Shown: positions 1-6,203, counted from the first letter of the stretch. The stretch is DNA of 9,422 nucleotides from Alistipes sp. (GCA_017380275.1 JAFOEH010000010.1:1-9422), one strand, 5' to 3'. A program made the numbers and translations. The notes: generated by a model not told the origin, from the sequence alone.

Positions 1-49
1 CGTCAAAGGTTAAACCTGTAGACTGTACCCTTTCATCTATGAATGACAT
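1..49 (-). CDS. guaB: IMP dehydrogenase, N-terminal fragment (cut by window start)
   Basis: The minus strand reads an ATG at 49-47 followed by 16 open codons that run out of the window. The peptide starts MSFIDERVQSTGLTFD, which matches the characteristic start of Bacteroidetes IMP dehydrogenase (MSFI..., then GLTFDDVLL just before the first strand of the barrel). GuaB oxidises IMP to XMP with NAD+, the committed step of guanine nucleotide synthesis in the cytoplasm. Only the first 16 residues are visible, so no catalytic cysteine or CBS domain can be checked. A strong TTTG-N19-TAACTTTG promoter lies 27 bases upstream, which supports this as a true gene start. The assignment rests on the short N-terminal motif alone. 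Confidence 0.7.
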   Translation of the reverse strand, partial: MSFIDERVQSTGLTFD

Positions 50-75
50 AATCGTACTTGGGTTTTAGTTGCGCA

Positions 76-106
76 CAAAGTTAAGCATATGAAATGAGAA
101 TTCAAA
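76..106 (-). promoter_or_regulatory. Promoter of guaB, Bacteroidetes type
   Basis: On the minus strand a -33 box TTTG (106-103) is followed after exactly 19 bases by TAACTTTG (83-76), a full match to the Bacteroidetes -7 consensus TAnnTTTG. Transcription would start near position 69, leaving a leader of about 20 bases before the ATG at 49. The -33 box is supplied by the first unit of the ATTCAAA heptamer array at 100-130, so promoter and repeat overlap. Confidence 0.7.
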
Positions 107-130
107 ATTCAGAATTCAAAATTCAAAATT
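100..130. repeat. Tandem heptamer repeat, 4.4 copies of ATTCAAA
   Basis: Four consecutive 7-base units are ATTCAAA (100-106), ATTCAGA (107-113), ATTCAAA (114-120) and ATTCAAA (121-127), ending with a partial ATT at 128-130. Only one base departs from the unit. On the minus strand the array reads as TTTGAAT units. It therefore supplies both the T-rich tail of the terminator at 131-166 and the -33 TTTG box of the guaB promoter. Confidence 0.9.
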
Positions 131-166
131 AAAGAGGGTGCTAACGTTTAGTTATGCACCCTCTTT
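131..166 (-). terminator. Rho-independent terminator after the 46-residue ORF
   Basis: AAAGAGGGTGC (131-141) and GCACCCTCTTT (156-166) form a perfect 11-bp inverted repeat. The loop is 14 bases, and TAAC/GTTA inside it can extend the stem. On the minus strand the stem is followed by the T-rich AATTTTGAATTTTGAATT tail. It lies 22 bases beyond the stop of the small ORF at 189-329, so it would end that transcript just before guaB begins. The stem is also A/T-flanked on the plus strand, so bidirectional action is possible. Confidence 0.8.
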
Positions 167-188
167 CACAATTAAAATTAACCCTAAA

Positions 189-329
189 TTATCTCTTCGG
201 ACGAAGCATCTCGCGCAGATAACAATCCATATAGAATAGATCCACTTCCTCGCATATCACCTGACTCATCAGCAGTCGGTCATCCTCGGAGATAAGTTCT
301 AATGTAGCTTTACTGTCAATATCCTCCAT
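189..329 (-). CDS. Small acidic hypothetical protein, 46 aa
   Basis: I do not recognise this small ORF. It runs from ATG (329-327) to TAA (191-189) and starts MEDIDSKATLELISEDD. An in-frame TGA lies just upstream, separated from the ATG by one GTG and one CCT codon, so the reading frame cannot extend further. The product is acidic (12 Asp/Glu against 6 Lys/Arg), has two cysteines, and shows no signal peptide or membrane segment. It ends with a basic MLRPKR tail. Codon choice resembles the neighbours, and a strong terminator follows 22 bases downstream; both favour a real gene. It lies 154 bases downstream of the sigma factor gene on the same strand, so co-transcription is possible, but nothing in the sequence shows it to be an anti-sigma factor. 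There is no clear Shine-Dalgarno sequence, as usual in this phylum. Confidence 0.55.
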   Translation of the reverse strand: MEDIDSKATLELISEDDRLLMSQVICEEVDLFYMDCYLREMLRPKR

Positions 330-390
330 AGGCACTCAATTTTTTATTTATATAACGGAGTGCGCGGAGCTTTATTGTGGCTGTCGTCTC

Positions 391-469
391 TTTTTTATTC
401 TTTTTTTCCTCTCAGATGGCCGTTTTTTCCTCCGAAAAGGCGTTTTTTTCGCTTTTCTGGTCTTTTTTT
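391..469. other. Helically phased T-tracts (probable curved DNA)
   Basis: Runs of T occur at 391-396, 401-407, 423-428, 443-449, 453-456 and 463-469, with an A4 run at 435-438 between two of them. Their centres fall close to multiples of 10.5 bases (about 393.5, 404, 425.5, 446, 454.5 and 466). A-tracts in phase with the helical repeat are known to bend DNA. The tract lies between the sigma factor stop and the start of the 46-residue ORF. It could act as an upstream element for a promoter of that ORF, but I find no good TAnnTTTG box between 330 and 390. Confidence 0.55.
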
Positions 470-483
470 GTCTGACCGAAGCC

Positions 484-1068
484 TTAGCACAACGTGATGT
501 TGTGCTCCTTGATCATCTTTCGTAGATTGATCAAGGCGTAGCGCATACGTCCCAGCGCAGTGTTGATGCTCACCTCGGTCTGGTCGGCAATCTCTTGAAA
601 ACTCAAGCCGTCGTAGTAGCGCAACATCACCACCTCGCGCTGCTCCTCCGGAAGATGGTCAATCAGGCGACGCACGTCGGCCTCGATCTGCTCGGCCACC
701 ATACGATCCTCGACCGTGGCGTCGGCAAAACGCAACGTACCCAGCACATCATATCCCGACTCGGCTTCGCTCACCGTGCGAGCGTTACGCTGCGAGCGGA
801 AGTGGTCGATCACCTGATTGTGTGCGATGCGCAGCACCCACGAGAGGAACTTGCCGCTGTCGGCATAGCGTCCTTCGTCGATGACGCGAACGACCTTGAT
901 GAGCGTATCCTGAAGGATGTCATCAGCCAGATCGTGATCCTTGACCATCATACGAATGTAGTCGCGGACACGATTTGAGTGTCTTCCTATGAGTTGTGAT
1001 ATAGCACTACGATCACCTGTAAGATAGCGATTAAGCAACATCTTATCGCTTAACACTTGTGTGTTCAT
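484..1068 (-). CDS. RNA polymerase sigma factor, ECF / sigma-70 family
   Basis: This 194-residue cytoplasmic protein is an ECF-type sigma factor. Region 2 (about residues 25-95) carries the core-binding and -10 recognition segment, seen as DLADDILQDTLIKVVRVID and the following FLSWVLRIAHNQVIDHFR. Region 4 (about 127-187) carries the LPEEQREVVMLRYYDGLSFQEIA motif and a helix-turn-helix around 154-180 with VSINTALGRMRYALINLRK. The length is usual for the group, and regions 1.1 and 3 are absent as expected. The start MNTQVLSDKML is the only sensible ATG. No anti-sigma factor with a membrane segment sits next to it, so it may be controlled by its own level or by a distant partner. It is divergent from the dehydrogenase gene at 1335. 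The family assignment is firm; the regulon cannot be read from this sequence. Confidence 0.93.
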   Translation of the reverse strand: MNTQVLSDKMLLNRYLTGDRSAISQLIGRHSNRVRDYIRMMVKDHDLADDILQDTLIKVVRVIDEGRYADSGKFLSWVLRIAHNQVIDHFRSQRNARTVSEAESGYDVLGTLRFADATVEDRMVAEQIEADVRRLIDHLPEEQREVVMLRYYDGLSFQEIADQTEVSINTALGRMRYALINLRKMIKEHNITLC

Positions 1069-1091
1069 ACTCTCTTATTTTAATAAATGTT

Positions 1092-1119
1092 CAAAGAGTA
1101 GAATTTTTTCAATAGGCAA
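1092..1119 (-). promoter_or_regulatory. Candidate promoter of the sigma factor gene
   Basis: On the minus strand, TACTCTTTG (1100-1092) resembles the TAnnTTTG -7 box but has one extra base between TA and TTTG. A TTG (1119-1117) lies 16-17 bases upstream, slightly closer than the usual 19-21. The start codon would follow about 24 bases downstream. The match is imperfect, so this is only the best candidate in the AT-rich gap. Confidence 0.35.
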
Positions 1120-1261
1120 TCCGTTTTTAAGAGTTAAAATTTTATTTTTGTGGTTGCAAGATACGGATATTTTCCCGAAGTTGCAAATTTTCCTACTCGC
1201 TGCGGCCCCTCCGAATTGGACTATTTGTTGCTACGAAGTGCAAAAACCGTACCTAATGACG

Positions 1262-1297
1262 AAAAAACCGCCCCCGAAGCGGAAAAAAGCGGGGGTG
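1262..1297 (-). terminator. Possible leftward terminator in the sigma/dehydrogenase gap
   Basis: On the minus strand CCCCCG (1295-1290) can pair with CGGGGG (1276-1271) around a 13-base loop, and a T6 run (1267-1262) follows three bases later. There is no leftward gene directly upstream. Its use could be to stop read-through antisense to the dehydrogenase before the sigma factor gene. On the plus strand the stem can extend to 8 bp through a G-U pair but lacks a U tract. An alternative CCGC/GCGG pairing competes with this fold, so confidence is low. Confidence 0.3.
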
Positions 1298-1334
1298 AAA
1301 TGTTCCAAAAAAATGTAATATTTTTCGTAAAAAA

Positions 1335-2126
1335 ATGACTTACGCCCTTATAACAGGCTCTACTTCAGGCATCGGAGCCGAGTATGCACGCCAGCTGGCC
1401 GCTCGCGGCTACGGCATCGTGGTGGTGAGCAACCGCCGCGAGGAGAACCTGCAGATGGCCAACCATCTCCGCTCGCACTATGGCGTGGAGACCCTGCCGC
1501 TCTATGCCGACCTTTCGCGCCCCGAGGCCGCCCGCGAGATCTACGACTATGTCGAGCAGCAGGGCATCGAGGTCGAGATCCTCGTCTGCAACGCCGGTAT
1601 GCTCCTCTTCTCGACACTCTGCCACACCGAGCCGCAGGCATTGGAGCGCATCGTGGCGCTGCACTGCACCACGCCCACGCTTCTCTGCCGACTCTTTGCC
1701 GAGCGTATGGTGCAAAGGGGCAGGGGGCGCATCCTTGTGATGTCATCCATCACGGCGTGGACTCCCTATCCCACCATCTCGCACTACGCCGCCACGAAGG
1801 CCTATCTGAGTAGCTTTGCGCAGTCGCTGTGGTATGAGTTGCGGGGTACGGGCGTGAGTCTGACGACGGTCTTTCCCTCGGCTGTCGATACGCCGTTCTA
1901 CAATCTGAAGGCCGAGCATCGTCGCTGGCTGTTGCGCCTGGGTCTTATGCTCTCGGCCGAGGAGGTGGCCCGCAAGGCTCTGCGCGCAATGTTTCGTGGT
2001 CGCCGCCGCTCGCTGCCGGGCGCGTGGACCAAAGTCGAGGCCGCCATTTGCGCCTGCCTTCCTGCGTGGGCGTTATTACCCGTGCTGAAACTGCCTGTGG
2101 TAAAAAAGATCTTGGAGAGGGTTTAA
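1335..2126 (+). CDS. Short-chain dehydrogenase/reductase (SDR), DltE-like
   Basis: This 263-residue protein is a classical SDR oxidoreductase with an N-terminal Rossmann fold. The cofactor motif TGSTSGIG is at residues 7-14, NAG at 86-88, the catalytic serine at about 138 in VMSSIT, and YAATK at 151-155 with Tyr151 and Lys155. ASRR-type chemistry is suggested by SNRREE after the second strand (about 32-37), which favours NADP(H). The C-terminal part, with EEVARKALRAMFRG and a hydrophobic stretch near 236-262, resembles the COG0300/DltE branch, whose substrates are mostly unknown. ATG 1335 is the first ATG after an in-frame TGA at 1296-1298, and the A-rich stretch before it suits Bacteroidetes translation starts. 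The gene stands alone on the plus strand between two leftward units. A weak TTG-N19-TACCTAAT at 1228-1257 is the best upstream promoter candidate. The substrate cannot be predicted. Confidence 0.9.
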   Translation: MTYALITGSTSGIGAEYARQLAARGYGIVVVSNRREENLQMANHLRSHYGVETLPLYADLSRPEAAREIYDYVEQQGIEVEILVCNAGMLLFSTLCHTEPQALERIVALHCTTPTLLCRLFAERMVQRGRGRILVMSSITAWTPYPTISHYAATKAYLSSFAQSLWYELRGTGVSLTTVFPSAVDTPFYNLKAEHRRWLLRLGLMLSAEEVARKALRAMFRGRRRSLPGAWTKVEAAICACLPAWALLPVLKLPVVKKILERV

Positions 2127-2127
2127 A

Positions 2128-2148
2128 GCAAAACACCCCTTAGGGCTG
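2128..2148 (-). terminator. Terminator hairpin 1 of the tandem array (one mismatch)
   Basis: CACCCC (2134-2139), loop TTA, and GGGCTG (2143-2148) pair at five of six positions, with a C-C mismatch at 2136/2146. On the minus strand a TTTTGC tail follows (2133-2128). It starts one base after the dehydrogenase stop, so on the plus strand it could also shape the 3' end of that transcript, although it has no U tract in that direction. Confidence 0.5.
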
Positions 2149-2186
2149 CCGCCCACCGCGCCCGAAAGCAGGAGTAGCAGGAGGTT

Positions 2187-2207
2187 GCAAAACACGCCTT
2201 AGGCGTG
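2187..2207 (-). terminator. Terminator hairpin 2 of the tandem array
   Basis: CACGCC (2193-2198), loop TTA, and GGCGTG (2202-2207) form a perfect 6-bp stem. On the minus strand it is followed by TTTTGC (2192-2187). The sequence of both arms differs from hairpin 3 while pairing is kept. Confidence 0.65.
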
Positions 2208-2245
2208 CCGCCCACCACGTTCCGAAGCAGGAATAGCGTGCGGTT

Positions 2246-2268
2246 GCAAAACAGCCGTTACGGCTGTT
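2246..2268 (-). terminator. Terminator hairpin 3, directly after the MBOAT gene
   Basis: On the minus strand AACAGCCG (2268-2261), loop TAA, and CGGCTGTT (2257-2250) form an 8-bp stem, the first of three leftward terminator hairpins. The two outer A-T pairs overlap the TTTTGC tail at 2251-2246. The stem begins inside the TAA stop codon of the acyltransferase gene. This is the best-paired copy of the three. Confidence 0.75.
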
Positions 2269-3769
2269 AGAATTGGAAATAGATAAAGGGCTGAATATCG
2301 CTCGATTTGATCTGCATCACACACCACGCCGTAATCACCAGCAGCGCCACCTGCCACCAGAACGAGCTGTTGGCAACCTTGCGTTGCAGGTCGCGGTCGA
2401 TGGCCGAGGGCATCAGGTGCATCATATATCCTATCACGATGAGCGCCACAACCTCCTTATATCCAAGTACAAACTGCGGTATGATGGCGGGGTTGAAGCT
2501 GTGTGCAATCTGGTAGATCATCACCTGCACGGTCTGCATATCCTCGGCGCGGAAGAGCAGCCAGCCCAGACATACGATGTGGAACGTCAGCAAGATTCCC
2601 AAAAGGCGCGACAGCGGGTTCATATCCTTGCCATAGGCCTTTGCCCACGGCACCACCGCCATCCACATCTTGTGCAGCGCCAGCGCCACGCCGTGCAGCG
2701 CACCCCACAGCACAAATCTCAGTGCCGCGCCGTGCCATAATCCGCCCAACACCATAGTCATCAGCAGGTTAAAATATGTCCGCAGCTTGCCGCGACGATT
2801 GCCGCCCAGCGATATGTAGAGGTAGTCGCGCAGCCACGACGAGAGCGAGATGTGCCAGCGTCGCCAGAACTCGGTGATCGTAGCCGACTTGTAGGGCGCA
2901 TCGAAGTTTTTGGGGAAGCGGAAGCCGAGCAGCAGCGCGATACCGATGGCCATATCGGAGTAGCCCGAGAAGTCGCAGTAGATCTGCAAGGCGTAGCCGT
3001 AGATACCCATCAGACACTCGAAGCCCGAGTAGAGCGCCGGCTCGTCGAAGATACGATCGACGAAGTTGAGCGATATGTAATCCGAGATGATGGCCTTCTT
3101 CACAAGGCCGATGATGATGTAGCCTATGCCTGTGCCGAACATCGCGCGCGTAACCATCAGCGGACGGCGTATCTGCGGGATGAAATCCCTGGCTCTGACG
3201 ATCGGGCCCGCCACCAGCTGCGGGAAGAACGAGAGGTAGAACAGGTAGTCGATCCAGCGTGTCAAGGGGCGTATCTCGCGGCGGTAGATGTCAATGGTGT
3301 AGCTCATCGACTGGAACACGAAGAACGAAATGCCGACGGGCAGGAAGATATTCTGAAACTGTAGAAAACCCTCACCCACAACCGAGTTGGCAATCTCGAT
3401 GAGCAGGTTGGTGTACTTAAAGTATGCCAACATACCCAAGTTTATCACCACGCTCAGCGCCACTAACTGTCGGCGCATCTTCTCATCGCGCGAGGAGTCC
3501 AGCGCGTGGGCTATCCAGTAGTCGCACACCGAGACAAAGACAAGCAGCAGGAAGTATATTCCGCTCGACTTGTAGTAGAAGTATATCGAGAAGGCGATGA
3601 CGTAGAGTATGCGCAGTGTTGTAGCGCGTTTTAGCAGCAGATAGCCCGCACCGAAGGCTACGAACAGGAAGAGGAACAATCCGCTGTTAAAGATCAGTGG
3701 CGCCGAGCTGTCGTAGCGAAGCAATTCGCACGCTCGGCTTATAAGGGAGTCGAGTGTGGTCTGCATCAT
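2267..3769 (-). CDS. MBOAT family O-acyltransferase (AlgI/DltB-like)
   Basis: This 500-residue polytopic inner-membrane protein belongs to the MBOAT family. The AlgI-like signatures are clear: FFPQLVAGPIVRARDF at about 181-196, YCDFSGYSDMAIG near 264-276, WRRWHISLSSWLRDYLYISL at about 302-321, and GGLWHGA with the conserved His346, followed by LHG with His359. Such proteins pass acyl groups, often acetyl, across the membrane for O-acylation of exopolysaccharide, peptidoglycan or teichoic acid. The length is typical of AlgI. The ATG at 3769 overlaps the stop of the upstream SGNH gene by four bases (ATGA), a sign of translational coupling; a second ATG follows immediately. It is the last gene of a leftward operon, and its stop codon lies in the first of three tandem terminator hairpins. 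The family is certain; the acylated substrate is not visible, and no polysaccharide synthesis genes adjoin it. Confidence 0.95.
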   Translation of the reverse strand: MMQTTLDSLISRACELLRYDSSAPLIFNSGLFLFLFVAFGAGYLLLKRATTLRILYVIAFSIYFYYKSSGIYFLLLVFVSVCDYWIAHALDSSRDEKMRRQLVALSVVINLGMLAYFKYTNLLIEIANSVVGEGFLQFQNIFLPVGISFFVFQSMSYTIDIYRREIRPLTRWIDYLFYLSFFPQLVAGPIVRARDFIPQIRRPLMVTRAMFGTGIGYIIIGLVKKAIISDYISLNFVDRIFDEPALYSGFECLMGIYGYALQIYCDFSGYSDMAIGIALLLGFRFPKNFDAPYKSATITEFWRRWHISLSSWLRDYLYISLGGNRRGKLRTYFNLLMTMVLGGLWHGAALRFVLWGALHGVALALHKMWMAVVPWAKAYGKDMNPLSRLLGILLTFHIVCLGWLLFRAEDMQTVQVMIYQIAHSFNPAIIPQFVLGYKEVVALIVIGYMMHLMPSAIDRDLQRKVANSSFWWQVALLVITAWCVMQIKSSDIQPFIYFQF

Positions 3770-5424
3770 TCAATCGGGATTATATTAATGAGTGAGTCGG
3801 GCAGCTCGGGCATCGGCTGCGCAATCATCGGCAGGGGATTTTCGATCACGGGCTTGGCCATCTCTATACGCTGACGCAGCGTGCGGCTATGACGCTCAGC
3901 GCCCTGCAACAGAGCGTGATACAGCGCTCGCGCCACCTCGCGGCCACCCGCGTAGTTGATGTGCGTGTAGTCCTTGCCGGCCCAGCCCTGAGCCACAAAT
4001 TCTATCATTCCGCCCTTGCGCTGCATAGCCTCATAGGTGTTCCAGAAAGCCACGCGGCAACGCTCGGCAGCCTCCCTCTGCGCACGCACCAGATCGGGCG
4101 CCTCGTCCATCGGCGCAAAGCCATTCTCGTCGCGTTGCGCACGGTCGCTCACGCCCATCACCACAACGGCAGCCCCGGGGAAGCAGCTCTCCACATAGCG
4201 CACCATCTTCTCGACCTGCTCGCCGTAGAGCGAGTAGTTGTGGCGATCGGCCTGCATAATGTTGAGTCCATACTGCAGAATCACCAGATCGTAGGGGCGT
4301 ATGGCGTGCATCTGCGCATTGACGGCGGCGCTAGACCAGAACATCGCCTGACCGTTGTTGCTGCGGATTGAGAGGTTATCGACCTGCACGCCCCCGATCG
4401 AGTCGAAGTCGGCACCGATGGCGGTGAATCCCGCCTCTCCGCTCTCGACACGCATCTCGAGCGAGCGTATCTGCTCCTCCTCCACAACGATCTGACGCAC
4501 AATATCTCCCGCCTCAAAGTCGAACCATCGCTCCTCGCCTTCGTTCAGTCGGATGGCTATGCGTGCCGGCTCGCGGCAGATGAATGTGAGTCGTGCCCGC
4601 TGACACTCCTGCAGGTGGCGACGCTTGTCGCTCATCTCCCAGCGTGTCGAAGCACCTGCCGAGGCTTTGGCTACCCAGCCCGAGACGAAGAAGTCGCCGA
4701 CGTAGGGCTCGGGCACCGAGCGGCGCTGCATAATGTTATAGGGAGTCCACCCCTTCGAGGTGGTCTTTATGGTCTGTCGGAAGCCCGTCAGGGGCGATGC
4801 CACGGGAACGAAGCCCACGCCTCCGCCCGAGAATGTATCTTGCAGCAGCTCACGCAAATCGGCCGTCAGGATGTCGCCCTCGACAAACGAGTCGCCCATA
4901 AATGCCACACGCACAGGCTCCTGCCCCAAGAGCAGCTTCTCGTAGAAGCGGCCCATCGGCGTATCAAAGTCATCGCCGCGGAACTCCTCCACGCTCACTA
5001 TCGTTGAGTCGACTGGCAAAAGGGCCGAGAAATCGGCCGTGAGCAGAGCATTCAGTTCCAGCGGCTCTTCCTCCTCAATCGGGGCGTAGTCGCCACCCAT
5101 CGGCTGCTCGTCGAAGATACCCTCCCACGATGCCGAGGTAGCCTCGCCCGTAGGCGTTGCGGATGCGGTGGCCTCGGCAACCTGCGATGCGACCTGCTCC
5201 AGATCAACCTCAAATTCGGCCACATCAATCTCGGGCGCAGCCTCGGCGGCGGCCTCATCAGTGTGGTCGTTGTGGGTGATAAGATCGGATATGATACTCG
5301 CACGACGCAACGACACACCGCCAGCGTCGATGGGCGGTATGAAGCTGACCAGGATCAGCACTGCGAGCGTAGCTGTGGCAACCAGCCAGCCGCGCGAGGT
5401 GAAATCGTCGTTCGGATTAGTCAT
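3766..5424 (-). CDS. Membrane-anchored SGNH hydrolase-like protein, partner of the MBOAT
   Basis: I place the start at the ATG at 5424 (MTNPNDDF), giving 552 residues; a longer reading frame to 5472 would overlap the upstream gene much more. A single hydrophobic segment (about 13-32) should anchor it with the bulk in the periplasm. An acidic, low-complexity Ala/Glu linker spans about 45-145. The SGNH fold follows: GDS with Ser179, a probable block II in DNLSIRSNNG (Gly358), YGLN with Gly386 and Asn388, and DYTH with Asp485 and His488, so the catalytic set is intact. About 170 residues between the first two blocks look beta-rich and could be a carbohydrate-binding insert, as known in PatB/Ape1-like enzymes. 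By analogy with PatA/PatB and AlgI/AlgJ/AlgX it probably transfers acyl groups to a periplasmic or surface glycan, or removes them. It overlaps both neighbours, by 8 bases upstream and 4 downstream. Confidence 0.85.
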   Translation of the reverse strand: MTNPNDDFTSRGWLVATATLAVLILVSFIPPIDAGGVSLRRASIISDLITHNDHTDEAAAEAAPEIDVAEFEVDLEQVASQVAEATASATPTGEATSASWEGIFDEQPMGGDYAPIEEEEPLELNALLTADFSALLPVDSTIVSVEEFRGDDFDTPMGRFYEKLLLGQEPVRVAFMGDSFVEGDILTADLRELLQDTFSGGGVGFVPVASPLTGFRQTIKTTSKGWTPYNIMQRRSVPEPYVGDFFVSGWVAKASAGASTRWEMSDKRRHLQECQRARLTFICREPARIAIRLNEGEERWFDFEAGDIVRQIVVEEEQIRSLEMRVESGEAGFTAIGADFDSIGGVQVDNLSIRSNNGQAMFWSSAAVNAQMHAIRPYDLVILQYGLNIMQADRHNYSLYGEQVEKMVRYVESCFPGAAVVVMGVSDRAQRDENGFAPMDEAPDLVRAQREAAERCRVAFWNTYEAMQRKGGMIEFVAQGWAGKDYTHINYAGGREVARALYHALLQGAERHSRTLRQRIEMAKPVIENPLPMIAQPMPELPDSLINIIPIE

Positions 5425-6175
5425 TTCGGCGTGAGATGAGCGAGACGTAGTAGAGCACCGTAGCGATGGCACTCAACGCTGCTACCAGATAAGTTCTTGC
5501 GGCCCAGCGAAGCGACTCGCGGGCATAGCCAAGCTGCTGGCCCTGCAACAGTCGGCTCGACTCGAGCCACTCCAGAGCGCGTGCCGAAGCGTTGTACTCG
5601 ACGGGCAGCGTCACGATCGAGAAGAGTGCCGACATAGCAATCAGGCAGATACCGATCCAGCATACGGTCGTGCCGCTACCTGCGGCCATCAGCGCGATAC
5701 CGCCGATGATAACCCACGTTGCGATCTTCGACGAGAAGTTTACGATGGGCACCAATGCCGAGCGCATCACAAGGGGCGCATAGCCGCGCGCGTGCTGAAT
5801 GGCGTGGCCGCACTCGTGGCAGGCTACGGCAGCTGCGGCAATCGAGCGTGAGGCATAGACGCTGTCGCTCAGATTGACGGTCATCGTCGCGGGGTTGAAG
5901 TGGTCGGTGAGCTGGCCCGAGACGTGCGTGATCTTGACGTTATGCACGTTGTTCTCGCGCAGCATCTTCTCGGCAACCTCCGCACCCGTCATTCCGTTGG
6001 GGAAGGGTACCTGCGAATACTTGGCAAAAACCGACTGCAGGCGGGCCTGCACGATCCAGCCAATGACACCGATGACACCCATCAGGATGATCGACGTGCC
6101 CGACGAGAATCCCATCGAGGGGTCGGCGTATGAATATGAATAATAGTCCTGTACTGCTTGCAATAAATCCAACAT
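5417..6175 (-). CDS. YugP-like membrane zinc metallopeptidase
   Basis: From the ATG at 6175 (MLDLLQAVQDYYSYSY) this is a 252-residue integral membrane protein of the YugP / Zn-dependent protease family (PF04298 type). The segment DHFNPATMTVNLSDSVY, then SRSIAAAAVACHECGHAIQH, is the family hallmark. His120, Glu121 and His124 form the HExxH-type zinc site (HECGH), and Glu193 in PVEYNASARAL is the likely third ligand. Membrane segments are visible at about 26-44, 138-165, 168-190 and 226-246. The frame stays open upstream to an ATG at 6250, but that extension is basic, lacks family similarity and would consume the leader, so I reject it. It is the first gene of the leftward operon, overlapping the SGNH gene by 8 bases. 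Its substrate is unknown; membrane protein quality control is the usual guess for such enzymes. Confidence 0.9.
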   Translation of the reverse strand: MLDLLQAVQDYYSYSYADPSMGFSSGTSIILMGVIGVIGWIVQARLQSVFAKYSQVPFPNGMTGAEVAEKMLRENNVHNVKITHVSGQLTDHFNPATMTVNLSDSVYASRSIAAAAVACHECGHAIQHARGYAPLVMRSALVPIVNFSSKIATWVIIGGIALMAAGSGTTVCWIGICLIAMSALFSIVTLPVEYNASARALEWLESSRLLQGQQLGYARESLRWAARTYLVAALSAIATVLYYVSLISRRND

Positions 6176-6203
6176 TGTCTTTCGTTTTTTAGTGAAACAT
6201 TGT

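Larger units (their letters stand above)
2128..2268. repeat. Tandem 59-base repeat, two full copies and a partial third
   Basis: Unit 1 starts at 2128, unit 2 at 2187 and unit 3 at 2246, an exact 59-base period. Every unit opens with GCAAAACA, then a hairpin with a TTA loop at offset 12. The two complete units continue with CCGCCCACC and a CAGGARTAGC segment and are roughly 80 percent identical overall. Unit 3 is cut off by the end of the MBOAT gene, its hairpin overlapping that gene's stop codon. The array begins one base after the dehydrogenase stop, so it fills the whole convergent gap. Confidence 0.9.

Noticed and set aside
435..456. Hairpin GAAAAGGCG / CGCTTTTC as a terminator for the sigma factor
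   Set aside because: The stem needs a bulge, is mostly A-T, and on the minus strand is not followed by a T run; the phased T-tracts explain the same sequence better.
1061..1318. An 85-residue plus-strand open frame in the gap before the dehydrogenase
   Set aside because: It begins inside the sigma factor gene on the opposite strand, crosses AT-rich promoter sequence, and the product looks random (Phe, Lys and Pro runs) with no family likeness.
2852..3364. A 170-residue plus-strand open frame antisense to the MBOAT gene
   Set aside because: It is an antisense shadow of a gene with unmistakable MBOAT motifs; composition is rich in Asp, Glu, Arg and Val without hydrophobic-core pattern.
5425..5472. 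A 16-residue N-terminal extension of the SGNH protein to an ATG at 5472
   Set aside because: It would overlap the metallopeptidase gene by 56 bases, and the extension places polar, non-conserved residues before a well-formed signal anchor starting MTNPNDDF.
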